Part shown: piece by piece, positions 1 through 8,956 of the stretch
Layout: every line of letters starts with the position of its first letter
How positions within the stretch are numbered: position 1 is the stretch's first letter
DNA from: CALMEH01 sp031409875
GTDB lineage: Bacteria; Acidobacteriota; Blastocatellia; Pyrinomonadales; Pyrinomonadaceae
Assembly (NCBI GenBank): GCA_031409875.1
Contig: JANNYB010000170.1
Span: 1-64,000 of the forward strand
Reading direction: 5' to 3'
Length of the DNA stretch: 64,000 bases
Made by a program: the position numbers and the translations under genes
Notes under the pieces: model-generated
What the model was told of the DNA's origin: nothing
What the model saw: only the letters and a program-made list of their open reading frames with translations
The model's database searches: none

Positions 1-72
1 GCCGACACCAAAAATAGTCTCGATAACTGACTGCATAGCCACTAAGTTTTTTTCATCAACTGGTAATCTCAT
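1..72 (-). CDS. N-terminus of an unidentified protein, cut by window edge
   Basis: On the minus strand an ATG at 72 opens a frame that stays open to the window edge (24 codons, beginning MRLPVDEKNL). It overlaps the 3' end of the phosphoglucose isomerase gene by 17 nt, and an AAAGGA sequence lies almost directly before the ATG. The overlap suggests translational coupling in a sugar-phosphate operon. Too little is visible to name a family. A second ATG at 56 stops after four codons and can be discarded. Confidence 0.4.
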   Translation of the reverse strand, partial: MRLPVDEKNLVAMQSVIETIFGVG

Positions 73-1795
73 ATCCTTTATTTATCACACTTTTTTGCTC
101 TTTTTGGCAATCTGTTTTAATCTGACAAAGTAGAATTAAGAGGACGGATAAATCTTTGCTTACTTCCTTGCCCAAATGAACACGCAAAGCGCGTCTTTCC
201 CTGTCCAACAAAACTTGAAAATCGCCACGCGCTTGCGCCGATTTTACAACTCCGAACGTAAATTTTTGTTCCGGCACGGCGAAATCTTCCGCGTCGTCCG
301 ACGTGATTTGCAGAAAAACGCCATTGTTTGCGCCGCCTTTGTAGCCTTGTCCGGTTGAATGCAAAAATCGCGGACCGAAACCGAGACAAGTTGCAACGCC
401 TTTGTTTTCAATAACTTTGCGTCGAAGTTTTTGAAGCAGCATTTCGTTTTCGTAATTCATTTCGATATATGCGAGAAGCGCGAAATAATCGTTTTCGACA
501 ATTCGGCTGAAATGCGCGTTCAGATAATTTGCCAAAGTTTTTTCTTCAATAATCGCGTTTAATTCATCCGTATTTTTTTCGTCGGAAAAAAGTTTGATGC
601 CGTCCGACTCAAAAAACGGCGTTTCTTCGGGGAGTTCGCCGGTTTGTTCGTATTCTTCGGTTATCTTTTTGGCTTCGATTTTTGCCGATTCGACATCGGG
701 CTGATTAAACGGATTGATTTGCATAATCGCACCCGCGACAGCCGTCGCAAATTCCCAACGGAAAAATTCTTGTCCGAGATTTTCTGCATCGGGAAGTTCA
801 ATTCTGACAACAGGTTGACCTTGCTTTTCGAGCTTGTAAATGTCCTGCAATTCGGTGGCGTGTTGAAGCGTTAAATAAACGAAAACTCGGTCATTGCCGT
901 AAGTTTCTTGAACCGTTTCGCGGTCAATCGGAATTATCGAAACGCCGTTTTTGCCCGTTGATTCGGCAATTAATTGTTCAAACCACGCGCCCAAATCGTA
1001 AATTTCGGGCGAAATGAAAATCGTCAATTTGTCGCGCCCGTGCGCGTGTGCCGTGCCGAGAATCGTTCCCAAAATTGCGCCGTAGTTTTCATTCGGATTT
1101 TCGATTTTGCAGTTTTCAACCATTTCCGAAGCGCGTTTCAAAAAATCTTCAACGTCCAACTGCATCGCGCTTGCCGCCGCCATTCCGAAAGGCGAAAGTG
1201 CCGAAAATCTGCCGCCGATTTCGGGGTTTCCAAAAAAGATTTTTCTGAAATTATCGCGTTCCGCAACCGCTTGCATTTTTGAATTCGGATCGGTAATTGC
1301 GACAAAATGTTTGCCCGCATTTTCCGCGCCGACAGCTTGCGAAATGCGCTCGTAAAAGTATTGTTTGAAACAATTAGGTTCGAGTGTCGAGCCTGATTTT
1401 GAAGCCACGATAAACAAAGTATTTGCCAAATCCAATTTACTTTCGAGCGTCTTGATTTGTGCCGGAACAGTCGAATCGAGAACGTAAAAATTCCGTGCGC
1501 CGAAGGTTATCGAAAAAACTTCGGGACACAAAGACGAGCCGCCCATTCCGAGCAAAACGATGTCTTTGAAATTTTTCGCATCTTCGGCAAAATCACGATA
1601 TTTCTGCAAATCGTTCGATTCCTTTTCGACAACATCGAGCCAGCCGAGCCATTTTGCTTCGTCCGTGTTTGTCCAAACGCTTGCGTCTTTCGCCCAAATT
1701 CGGGCGATTTTATTTTCCTTTTGCCATTCGTCCAATGAATTGCGGACGGCAAACTCCAAATCTTCGGGCAATGAATAAGTTAAAGAATTCAGCAT
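56..1795 (-). CDS. pgi: glucose-6-phosphate isomerase (Tal-Pgi clade, stand-alone)
   Basis: Interconverts glucose-6-phosphate and fructose-6-phosphate in the cytoplasm. The 579-residue product has the SIS-domain signatures GMGGSS (83-88) and SKSGST (132-137) and the conserved C-terminal stretch around HSTGQGYKGG (479-488). The sequence resembles the isomerase half of bifunctional transaldolase/phosphoglucose isomerases, yet the frame starts at the isomerase domain. Upstream there is only a 156-bp gap and then the divergent ada gene, so no transaldolase is attached. About 30 residues after 'LRVHLG' form a tail that looks atypical and may reflect a late frameshift or simple extension. The next gene begins within the last 17 nt. 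The function call is firm; stand-alone status is read directly from the sequence. Confidence 0.93.
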   Translation of the reverse strand: MLNSLTYSLPEDLEFAVRNSLDEWQKENKIARIWAKDASVWTNTDEAKWLGWLDVVEKESNDLQKYRDFAEDAKNFKDIVLLGMGGSSLCPEVFSITFGARNFYVLDSTVPAQIKTLESKLDLANTLFIVASKSGSTLEPNCFKQYFYERISQAVGAENAGKHFVAITDPNSKMQAVAERDNFRKIFFGNPEIGGRFSALSPFGMAAASAMQLDVEDFLKRASEMVENCKIENPNENYGAILGTILGTAHAHGRDKLTIFISPEIYDLGAWFEQLIAESTGKNGVSIIPIDRETVQETYGNDRVFVYLTLQHATELQDIYKLEKQGQPVVRIELPDAENLGQEFFRWEFATAVAGAIMQINPFNQPDVESAKIEAKKITEEYEQTGELPEETPFFESDGIKLFSDEKNTDELNAIIEEKTLANYLNAHFSRIVENDYFALLAYIEMNYENEMLLQKLRRKVIENKGVATCLGFGPRFLHSTGQGYKGGANNGVFLQITSDDAEDFAVPEQKFTFGVVKSAQARGDFQVLLDRERRALRVHLGKEVSKDLSVLLILLCQIKTDCQKEQKSVINKGYEITS

Positions 1796-1951
1796 AGATT
1801 TAATTTAACACATTAGACATCTTTCCAAAATAACTGTCTGAAAATGTGAAAGTTAAAGAATATTTGTCTTTATTTTTGTTTGTTGCAGAAAAAGAATTAG
1901 ACCGCAATTTTCGGATAGATTTAAGTTTTTGCTTCTTATAAACTCTGAAAT

Positions 1952-2983
1952 ATGGAAACGGAAATTTATTGGAACGCAGTTCAAAATAACGACACCAAAT
2001 TTAACGGCGCGTTTGTTTATGGCGTGAGTTCGACACGGATTTATTGCAAACCTTCGTGTTCGTCAAAATTGCCGAAACGCGAAAATGTGCAGTTTTTTAA
2101 TTCGTTTGAAACAGCGGAAATTCAAGGTTTTCGCGCTTGTTTGCGCTGTCAACCGAAAACGGAAAGTGCAAATCCGCAAACGGAAATCGTGCTTCGCGCT
2201 TGTGAAATTTTGGAGACGAAAGAAAATATTTCGCTCGAAGATTTGAGCGCGAAATTAAACTTGAGCGCGACGCATTTGCAGAAAATATTCAAAGAAATAA
2301 TCGGAGTTTCGCCAAAAAAATACGCGGAAATGAAACGTCTCGAAAAATTCAAAAGCGAAATTAAAAAGGGAAATGAAGTAATAGATGCGATGTATGACGC
2401 GGGCTTTAATTCATCGAGTCGTTTATACGAAAATGTTTCGGAAAAACTCGGAATGACACCGAAAACTTACGCGAAAAAAGGTAAAAATATGACGATAAAT
2501 TACACAATTACAGATTGCGATTTGGGCAAATTATTAGTCGCACGAACCGAAAAAGGCGTTTGCGCGGTTACATTTGGCGATGATGAAACGACGCTCAAAG
2601 AAAATCTTTTTGACGAATATAAAAACGCCGAAATCACCGAAAATATCGAAAACTTAAGAGAATTTGTCGAAGCGATTTTGGCAAATCTGAAAGGCACAAA
2701 CAAAACTTTAGATTTACCTTTAGATTTACAAGCAACGGCTTTTCAAATGCGCGTTTGGGAAGTTTTACGCAAAATTCCTTACGGCAAAACGGTTTCTTAT
2801 TCGCACGTTGCCGAACAAATTGGCAATAAAAATTCCGTCCGCGCCGTCGCCACAGCTTGTGCTTCAAATCGTATTGCGCTCATCATTCCGTGTCATCGCG
2901 TCATCGGAAAAAGCGGCGATGTTCGCGGCTATCGCTGGGGAATCGAGCGCAAAAAAGCAATTTTAGAAAAAGAAGCGCGATAA
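1952..2983 (+). CDS. ada: bifunctional Ada: methylphosphotriester / O6-methylguanine-DNA methyltransferase and regulator
   Basis: Repairs alkylated DNA and activates the adaptive response. The N-terminal zinc domain has Cys32, Cys36, Cys63 and Cys66, with the same spacing as E. coli Ada (38/42/69/72). An AraC-type helix-turn-helix follows (about 78-175). The C-terminal methyltransferase domain carries the active-site PCHRV motif with Cys314, and its usual N-terminal subdomain precedes it. Length (343 aa) is normal. No Shine-Dalgarno is visible before the ATG. A TATAAA at 1937-1942 only 9 nt upstream could be a -10 box of a very short-leader or leaderless transcript. The gene diverges from pgi and ends in a strong intrinsic terminator. 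Confidence 0.95.
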   Translation: METEIYWNAVQNNDTKFNGAFVYGVSSTRIYCKPSCSSKLPKRENVQFFNSFETAEIQGFRACLRCQPKTESANPQTEIVLRACEILETKENISLEDLSAKLNLSATHLQKIFKEIIGVSPKKYAEMKRLEKFKSEIKKGNEVIDAMYDAGFNSSSRLYENVSEKLGMTPKTYAKKGKNMTINYTITDCDLGKLLVARTEKGVCAVTFGDDETTLKENLFDEYKNAEITENIENLREFVEAILANLKGTNKTLDLPLDLQATAFQMRVWEVLRKIPYGKTVSYSHVAEQIGNKNSVRAVATACASNRIALIIPCHRVIGKSGDVRGYRWGIERKKAILEKEAR

Positions 2984-2997
2984 AAAAAAATCTCTGC

Positions 2998-3049
2998 AAA
3001 ATGAGCTAAAGACACGAATGTTTTTTGTGTCTTTAGCTCATTTTTTTTG
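2998..3049 (+). terminator. Rho-independent terminator after ada
   Basis: A perfect 15-bp stem (3001-3015 with 3027-3041, left arm ATGAGCTAAAGACAC) encloses an 11-nt loop and is followed by eight T residues. An A tract on the left lengthens the pairing, so it could also act on minus-strand transcripts. Confidence 0.9.
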
Positions 3050-3204
3050 TTTTGCCATCAAACAGGCAAAAAAGAATCAAGTAAAGTTAATTCTTAAAAA
3101 AATGAAAAACAAAAAGCGTCAAAAAAAATTGTAATTTAAAGAAAAAAGCGATAGAGTGTTCGCGTTCAAACATTTTAATTACTTGATTGAAGGGATTTCT
3201 GCGA

Positions 3205-3252
3205 ATGAAAAAGTCAGATAGCAATTCCTTTTCTCGCGTTCAAAAATTATGA
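3205..3252 (+). CDS. 15-residue leader ORF coupled to the metallophosphoesterase gene
   Basis: ATG at 3205 follows a well-placed Shine-Dalgarno (GAAGGGA at 3189-3195, nine nt upstream). The 15 codons (MKKSDSNSFSRVQKL) end in TGA within an ATGA that is also the start of the 598-residue metallophosphoesterase. That downstream ATG has no ribosome site of its own. The arrangement suggests the short ORF delivers ribosomes to the next start. Whether the peptide has a role is unknown. Confidence 0.45.
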   Translation: MKKSDSNSFSRVQKL

Positions 3253-5045
3253 AAAACGATGAAAAATACAAAAAGGAAAAAATGGTTGGTTGGTATGACC
3301 CTACGCAACTTTTAAATACGGGGAAAAAGACGGTGATTTCGACCGCCATCGGCGAAAACGCAGATCCGCGCCTTGTAACTGCTGCCGCCACGGGCGGGAA
3401 GTTTTTCGATTACTCGAAAGAGCTAAACTTCAATAAACACGAAGAGTTTAAGGATTCGGGCGAGGCGCGAAAAGAGATTTGGATTGACTATGTTTCGGAT
3501 GTCGGCGACGGTTGGAATTCGACTTATTCGGTGGCGTATTCATTGGCGCGTCCTGAAATTGACGGCAAAAAACGCGGCGAAATTTTGATTTTCGGCGGCG
3601 ATGAAGTTTATCCGACGGCGACTGATGAAGAATATCGAAATCGGCTTGTGCAACCTTACGAGATGGCTTTTAACGCTAGTCGAAACGGTGAAACGGCGGA
3701 AATTGTTGACGGCGAAAGAGCGGATTTGACGAAGTTGCCGCACGTTTTCGCGCTTCCGGGCAATCACGATTGGTATGATTCGTTGGTTGCGTTTCAGAAG
3801 ATTTTTTGCACACATATTTTAAATGAGCGAAAATTTGCCGGAGGTTGGCGAACTCGTCAAAAGCGTGGATATTTCTCGCTCAAACTGCCGCATAATTGGT
3901 GGCTTTTGGGTGTTGATTTGCAACTTTCGCACAACATTGATACTCGCCAACTCCAATATTTTGAAACGATTGTCGAAAAAATGGACGCAGGCGACAAGGT
4001 GATTATTTGCGTTCCCGAACCTTATTGGGTGAAGGCGATAAAATACGAAGAATTTGAAGAAGCTCACGCGAAATTTAAGCAAAAAGAGAAGAGTCTCGAA
4101 AAGCTCGAAAGTCTTTTAGAGAAAAAAGGCGTTGAGGTAAAACTTTATCTGGCGGGCGACTTGCATCATTATCGGCGGTTTGAATCGGAAGACGGACGGC
4201 GAACGCAGAAAATTACGGCGGGCGGCGGCGGTGCATTTTTGCATCCGACGCACGATTTTGATTTCAAAAGCAAGATGAAAACGGCGAAAAGTTTTACGTT
4301 AGAGAACGAATATCCGACTTCCGAAGTTTCAAGCAGACAGGATTGGAAAAATCTTTTCGGGTTTTTGTGGAACAACAAAACTTTCGGAATTTTGACTGCC
4401 GTTTTGTATGCGCTTCTTGCATTTTTGATTCACGGCAACGTGGAAGGCAATTTTACTTGGCGAAAGGCTGTAACGGCGACCGTCAATCGTTGTATCAACG
4501 AGCCTTTGGCGTTGATTGTGGTGATTTTGATGGTTATCGGGTTGGTGTTTTTCACCGATTCAAACTCGAAATTTTATCGCCGCGTTGCCGGAACGATTCA
4601 CGGTTTGACGCATTTGACGGCGGTTTTCTTTTTGGGTTGGGTTGGATTTTTGCTGATGCAATATTTTATCGGCGCGGATAATTTCAACAGTATGGCTTAT
4701 CAAAATAACAATCTGGCAAAAATCAATTTAGTTTGGCTCGGCTGTATTGTGTTAGTTTGCGGCGCGGGCGGCTACGTTTTCGGTTCGCTGATTATGGGCA
4801 TTTATCTGTTCGTTTCGCTCCATATTTTCGGCAGACACGACAACGAAGCGTTTTCTGCGCTGAAAATCCAAGATTACAAAAACTTCGTGCGCCTTCACAT
4901 CGGCGAGGACGGAAAATTGACGATTTATCCGTTTAAGATTGAAAAAGTTTCGCGTGATTGGGACGATGACGATGAAAAGAAAACTCGTCATCCGCGCACG
5001 GAATTAAAGCCCGAATTGATTGAAAAAATTGAGCCACTTGGTTAA
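3249..5045 (+). CDS. membrane-anchored metallophosphoesterase
   Basis: A 598-residue calcineurin-type phosphoesterase. The metal-binding blocks are visible in order: a D.GDG region near 84-88, GGDEVYP (116-122), GNHDWYD (171-177) and GDLHHYRRF near 300. After about residue 375 come several hydrophobic segments, compatible with four or five membrane helices, and then a charged C-terminal tail. Substrate is not evident; the family includes phosphodiesterases and phosphoprotein phosphatases. The start overlaps the stop of a 15-codon leader ORF (ATGA). It is followed 38 bp later by the GMC oxidoreductase gene, which has its own strong ribosome site, so the two probably share a transcript. Confidence 0.8.
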   Translation: MKNDEKYKKEKMVGWYDPTQLLNTGKKTVISTAIGENADPRLVTAAATGGKFFDYSKELNFNKHEEFKDSGEARKEIWIDYVSDVGDGWNSTYSVAYSLARPEIDGKKRGEILIFGGDEVYPTATDEEYRNRLVQPYEMAFNASRNGETAEIVDGERADLTKLPHVFALPGNHDWYDSLVAFQKIFCTHILNERKFAGGWRTRQKRGYFSLKLPHNWWLLGVDLQLSHNIDTRQLQYFETIVEKMDAGDKVIICVPEPYWVKAIKYEEFEEAHAKFKQKEKSLEKLESLLEKKGVEVKLYLAGDLHHYRRFESEDGRRTQKITAGGGGAFLHPTHDFDFKSKMKTAKSFTLENEYPTSEVSSRQDWKNLFGFLWNNKTFGILTAVLYALLAFLIHGNVEGNFTWRKAVTATVNRCINEPLALIVVILMVIGLVFFTDSNSKFYRRVAGTIHGLTHLTAVFFLGWVGFLLMQYFIGADNFNSMAYQNNNLAKINLVWLGCIVLVCGAGGYVFGSLIMGIYLFVSLHIFGRHDNEAFSALKIQDYKNFVRLHIGEDGKLTIYPFKIEKVSRDWDDDDEKKTRHPRTELKPELIEKIEPLG

Positions 5046-5083
5046 AAAAAATCAGTAAAAACTTGAAGGAGGAGATTTAGAAA

Positions 5084-7324
5084 ATGAAAGAAGAAACATC
5101 GCATTACAAAGTTGTAGTTATCGGTTCGGGATTTGGTGGAACGATGACAGCTTTGCCGTTGGCGGATAAATTTAAGGAGCGAGCTGAGAAAAGAGTCGCC
5201 GAGGGAAAACCTGAAATTGAAGAAAAAGTTCTGATTCTCGAACGCGGGACTTGGTGGACAACGCCGGTTAGCGTGGTTCAGGACAAGGAAGTAAAAGCGG
5301 CGGAACTGATTGCCGGAAAAGGTCAGCCGGTGCAGTTTTGGTCGTCGCAAAATCATTTTCGCGGATTTATTGACCTCTTTACGCGCTGTTTTCGGCGCAC
5401 GAAAGAAGTCAATATTTTTACCCGTTTGTTCAAGCGTTTTCGCAACGAAGACGGTTTGTTTGATTTTACGAGATTCGGGACACGCGGTTTTCTCGGACTT
5501 TTTGGCGGCAAATCGGACGGCGTGAGCGTCATTCGCGCCAACGGTGTCGGCGGCGGTTCGCTGATTTACTCGAATATCACGATTCAGCCGCCGGATTTGA
5601 TTTTTGAAGATGCGCGTTGGGTTACGAGTTGGGACAAAGCAAAGCGGCAGGAATATTACGATTTGGCGCGACACGCCATTAGTTATAGCGTTCTTTCGAT
5701 GTTGAAGGCAAAAGAGGCGGGAAAAATTCCGTTGCTCAAAGGCACGACTCCCGCAGATGAGGCGAAGATTAAAGTGATTTTGAAAGATGCCGTCAATACC
5801 GGATTGAGCAATATTGTGATGCGTTCGGCGCGGCTCAATCCGAATTGGGAAGTCAAAACCGATCCGAATAACATTCGCGGCATCAAACAAATTAAAATTG
5901 ATGAGTCCAACTTAGAAGAAACTCCGCCCGAAAAACAAAATCGTTTGTGGCTTGACCGCGCCCGTGTTTTTCAAACCGCAATGCGCGATTTAACCGATGA
6001 TTTCGGCGCGGTTGATTTGTCAATCAATGATTTAACGCCCGAAATGCCGTTTGGTCCGAATGACCCGCCGCCGAATTATCCGGTTGACCAAAGCAAAGCA
6101 AAAAATTACTGCGACCGTCAAAGCCGTTGCAACGTCGGCTGTCTGCCCGGAGCGCGGCATACATTGAACAAACAACTGATGGCGGCAGCACTCGGCACGC
6201 CCAGAGAACCCGAACCGCTTTTGGGAGAAAACCTCGAAATCAAAGCCTTAGCCGAAGTTGACGTGATTCGCGCACTTGACGGCGGCGGTTACGAGATAAA
6301 ATTTATCCAACGCCGCAAAGAAAATCCGGCACTTTTCGATGAGAAAAAAATCACTGCTGATTTTGTCATCGTTGCCGCCGGATGTATTGGCACAAACGAA
6401 ATTATGCTTCGTTCAAAAGCCAAAGAAACACTGCCGAATCTGAGCGATAAGACCGGCTACGGTTTTTCGACCAACGGCGATTATTTGGCGTTTTTGGAAA
6501 AAACGAAAATGCGGGCGAGCATCGTCCGCGGTCCGGTTACAACCTCTTTCGGACATTTTAATACTGACGAAAAAGGCACGGGCGAAGACGGTCCGGAGGG
6601 AACATCTGCGCCCGATACGAGTTTGTTTCACACGATTGAAGACCAAGGAATTCCGCCCGCGCTGGCTTCTGTGGTTGGTGAAGGCATCCCGCTTATCAAG
6701 TCGCTGTCGAGAGGCAACACGGGCGAAGTTTTTCTTTTTGTCGCCGTTTTGCGTTATCTGAAAAAGCGCATCAAGCAGTATTTTCGGGAGTTTTTCTCGA
6801 ACAACCGCGAGCGCGGACAAATTTTCACGTCCGAAGAAGAACTGACTTCCAAAATGATGTGCATTGTCGGAATGGGACGCGAAGAAGCAAATGCCCAATT
6901 TTCGCTCGGACGCGGGAAGGGCGAAACGACCTTGCGCGTCAGCAAACCTGACGGCGCGAAATTTTGGGACGACCCGATTTATAAATCTATCGAAAAATCG
7001 CTTAAACGTCTGGCGGAAAAACTCCGACCTGATAATTCGGATTATGGTTTTTTCAATCCGTTTCTTTCAAAAGTTGCCGATTCCGTCAAACTAAAATCAA
7101 TCGCGCTCAGTCATCCGTTGGGCGGCTGTCGGATAGCAAACGATGCGAGCGAAGGCGTAGTTGACGAATTTGGGCGCGTTTTCGATAAATCGGGAGGATT
7201 TTATGAAGGTTTGTATATCGCCGATGCTTCGATGATTCCGACTGCGCTCGGCGTTAATCCGTCGCTGACAATTTCGGCTTTAGCTTTGCGCGTGGTGGAC
7301 ACGATTATTGAAGATAATTTTTAG
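5084..7324 (+). CDS. GMC-family FAD oxidoreductase, cholesterol-oxidase-like
   Basis: A 746-residue flavoprotein. The N-terminal dinucleotide-binding motif is VVVIGSGFGG (residues 10-19). A 'GVGGGSLIYSNI' block follows, and the C-terminal GMC domain has 'SHPLGGCR' (candidate active-site His) and 'GVNPSLTISALA' (candidate active-site Asn). These are the positions used by cholesterol oxidases and related alcohol oxidases. A 'CDRQSRCNVGC' cysteine cluster near residue 345 is a further recognisable feature. The real substrate is unknown. A strong Shine-Dalgarno (AAGGAGGAG, 5064-5072) fixes the start. It lies between the metallophosphoesterase and a second flavoprotein; a palindromic element separates it from the latter. 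Confidence 0.85.
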   Translation: MKEETSHYKVVVIGSGFGGTMTALPLADKFKERAEKRVAEGKPEIEEKVLILERGTWWTTPVSVVQDKEVKAAELIAGKGQPVQFWSSQNHFRGFIDLFTRCFRRTKEVNIFTRLFKRFRNEDGLFDFTRFGTRGFLGLFGGKSDGVSVIRANGVGGGSLIYSNITIQPPDLIFEDARWVTSWDKAKRQEYYDLARHAISYSVLSMLKAKEAGKIPLLKGTTPADEAKIKVILKDAVNTGLSNIVMRSARLNPNWEVKTDPNNIRGIKQIKIDESNLEETPPEKQNRLWLDRARVFQTAMRDLTDDFGAVDLSINDLTPEMPFGPNDPPPNYPVDQSKAKNYCDRQSRCNVGCLPGARHTLNKQLMAAALGTPREPEPLLGENLEIKALAEVDVIRALDGGGYEIKFIQRRKENPALFDEKKITADFVIVAAGCIGTNEIMLRSKAKETLPNLSDKTGYGFSTNGDYLAFLEKTKMRASIVRGPVTTSFGHFNTDEKGTGEDGPEGTSAPDTSLFHTIEDQGIPPALASVVGEGIPLIKSLSRGNTGEVFLFVAVLRYLKKRIKQYFREFFSNNRERGQIFTSEEELTSKMMCIVGMGREEANAQFSLGRGKGETTLRVSKPDGAKFWDDPIYKSIEKSLKRLAEKLRPDNSDYGFFNPFLSKVADSVKLKSIALSHPLGGCRIANDASEGVVDEFGRVFDKSGGFYEGLYIADASMIPTALGVNPSLTISALALRVVDTIIEDNF

Positions 7325-7325
7325 T

Positions 7326-7466
7326 TTGGAGTTCACGCTTTAGCGTGCAAACCGCGAGCGAAGCAATGCGGTTTCCGCTTTGATTAAAGTTCAAGTTTAT
7401 TAGCGGGGGCGGGCAACTGCTTCGCTTCGCTGGCAGTTGCGGCACGCTGAAGCGTGAACTCCGAAC
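7326..7466. repeat. palindromic element, CTTTAG family (copy 1)
   Basis: Arms GGAGTTCACGCTTTAGCGTG (7328-7347) and its near-complement at 7443-7462 face each other. Each arm also folds on itself as ACG-CTTTAG-CGT (the right arm has CTTCAG in the loop). The interior holds a second palindrome, with AACTGC and GCAGTT flanking CTTCGCTTCGCTG. The element fills most of the gap between two flavoprotein genes. Confidence 0.8.
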
Positions 7467-7480
7467 CGAGGTAGAAAACA

Positions 7481-8893
7481 ATGAAATGGAGAAGTTACTT
7501 TTACGGCGTGTTTGCCACCAAATTGAATATTATTCTGAACGCACTAACTTTTGGAAAATATCTCTGGCTCGAAGGCAGAGTTCGCGGCGGACGTTTTCGG
7601 AATTGGGCGCGTAATTTTGTTTATCAACCCGCCAATTTTGTCCAACCGACGACGGAAGCAGAAATCGTCAATCTCGTCCGAAACTCCGATAAAATCAGAC
7701 TTTTCGGCTCGGCGCATTCGTTCAATGCCGGAGTTGTTTCGGATGCAACGCTCGTATCTTTGGACAAATATGCAGGAAGAATCGAGAAGGATTTGCCGCC
7801 GAATCAGATGGCTTTCAAGGGCGGAACTCGTGTGCGAGATGTTGTAAAAATTCTGCTCAAAAACGGTTTGGCGTTCAAAGCCTTGCCCTCGCACGACGCG
7901 CAGAGCATCGGCGGAATTCTCTCGACGGATGTTCACGGCACGGGCAAAAATTGGGGTTTTGTCAGCGAAATGGTCGTCAGTTTGAAAATAATTGACGGCA
8001 AAGGTGATGTTCACTCTCTTCAGCCGACAGACGACCTTTTCAAAGCCGCAATTGGCGGAATCGGCGCAGTCGGCATCATCTCGGAGGTGGTTGTCCAAGC
8101 CGAAAAGCGTTTCAATGTCGAGCAAATATTTAAGTTGGAAAAGCTCGAAGATGTCCGCAAAAATCTCGACAAGATGCTCGAAGACAACGACCATCTGAGT
8201 CTTTACCTTTTTCCGTTTGCTAAAAAATGCCAAGTCAGTATTTGGAATCGGGCGGACGAAAAACCGAAGTCTTTTCTCGGACCTTTGCGCGAATTTATCG
8301 CCATTTCATTTGACGCGCTGATGTCGGCGGTGTTTGGAAATCTGATGGCTTACACCGGACTTTTGCGGAAATGGTCAGACAAAGCGCACAGCATCAAACA
8401 AGGCACGGATTTGGTGATGGAAAGCAATAAAGCGTTTAACCGCACAATTTATCCGCTTCATCAGGAATTGGAATTCACCGTTTCTTATGAAGATACTTGG
8501 GAAATGTGCGACCGATTTTTGGAACTTTACGAGCAGATGTATTCCAAAGAATTGCCCTACACACTTCTCGAAGTCCGCTTCACTCCGGCGGGACACAATC
8601 AAACTCTAATCGGCGCAGGACGCGAGCGGCGTTCGACTTGGATTGATTTGATTTGCAACGATTCGCACGGTTTTGAAAAATATTATGCCGCCGCCGAAGA
8701 AGAAATCAAAAAAATCGGCGCACGTCCACATCTTGGCAAATATTGCGAAAGTTTGGACAAAAATCATTTGAAAGAAGTTCACGGTGCAAGTTTTGAAAGA
8801 TTTCTGGAACTGATGCGCGAACACGACCCCGAAGATAAATTTGCCAACAATTTTACGCGGCGAATGTTCAGAGGTCAGAACAGCGAGCAGTAG
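7481..8893 (+). CDS. FAD-binding oxidoreductase, aldonolactone-oxidase (ALO) family
   Basis: A 470-residue relative of L-gulonolactone / D-arabinono-1,4-lactone oxidases. The PCMH-type FAD domain starts near residue 50 with 'FVQPTTEAEIVNLVR' and 'RLFGSAHSF'. 'DVHGTGKNWG' lies near 150, and the C-terminal ALO domain includes 'RPHLGKYC'. A hydrophobic N-terminal stretch may anchor or target it. The ribosome site GAGGTAG precedes the ATG. The last residues (GQNSEQ, stop) are encoded by the left arm of a palindromic element, so the natural C-terminus has probably been altered. Physiological substrate unknown; the neighbouring GMC flavoprotein suggests a shared oxidative pathway. Confidence 0.8.
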   Translation: MKWRSYFYGVFATKLNIILNALTFGKYLWLEGRVRGGRFRNWARNFVYQPANFVQPTTEAEIVNLVRNSDKIRLFGSAHSFNAGVVSDATLVSLDKYAGRIEKDLPPNQMAFKGGTRVRDVVKILLKNGLAFKALPSHDAQSIGGILSTDVHGTGKNWGFVSEMVVSLKIIDGKGDVHSLQPTDDLFKAAIGGIGAVGIISEVVVQAEKRFNVEQIFKLEKLEDVRKNLDKMLEDNDHLSLYLFPFAKKCQVSIWNRADEKPKSFLGPLREFIAISFDALMSAVFGNLMAYTGLLRKWSDKAHSIKQGTDLVMESNKAFNRTIYPLHQELEFTVSYEDTWEMCDRFLELYEQMYSKELPYTLLEVRFTPAGHNQTLIGAGRERRSTWIDLICNDSHGFEKYYAAAEEEIKKIGARPHLGKYCESLDKNHLKEVHGASFERFLELMREHDPEDKFANNFTRRMFRGQNSEQ

Positions 8894-8950
8894 CGACCTG
8901 TTTCCAAACGCAGATAAAACAAGTCGCTACCGCCCGCTGTTCTGACTTGT
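8872..8950. repeat. palindromic element, GCGGTAGC family (copy 1), supplies a stop codon
   Basis: Arms at 8872-8902 and 8919-8950 form an inverted pair beginning GTCAGAACAGCG. The unit cores are GCAGTAGC (left) and GCGGTAGC (complement of right). The left arm overlaps the end of the ALO gene and provides its TAG stop at 8891-8893. Confidence 0.8.
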
Positions 8951-8956
8951 AAAAAT

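Noticed and set aside
5042..5890. 282-codon antisense ORF opposite the GMC oxidoreductase gene
   Set aside because: The sense strand has clear GMC motifs throughout; the antisense product has no recognisable domain and results from codon bias.
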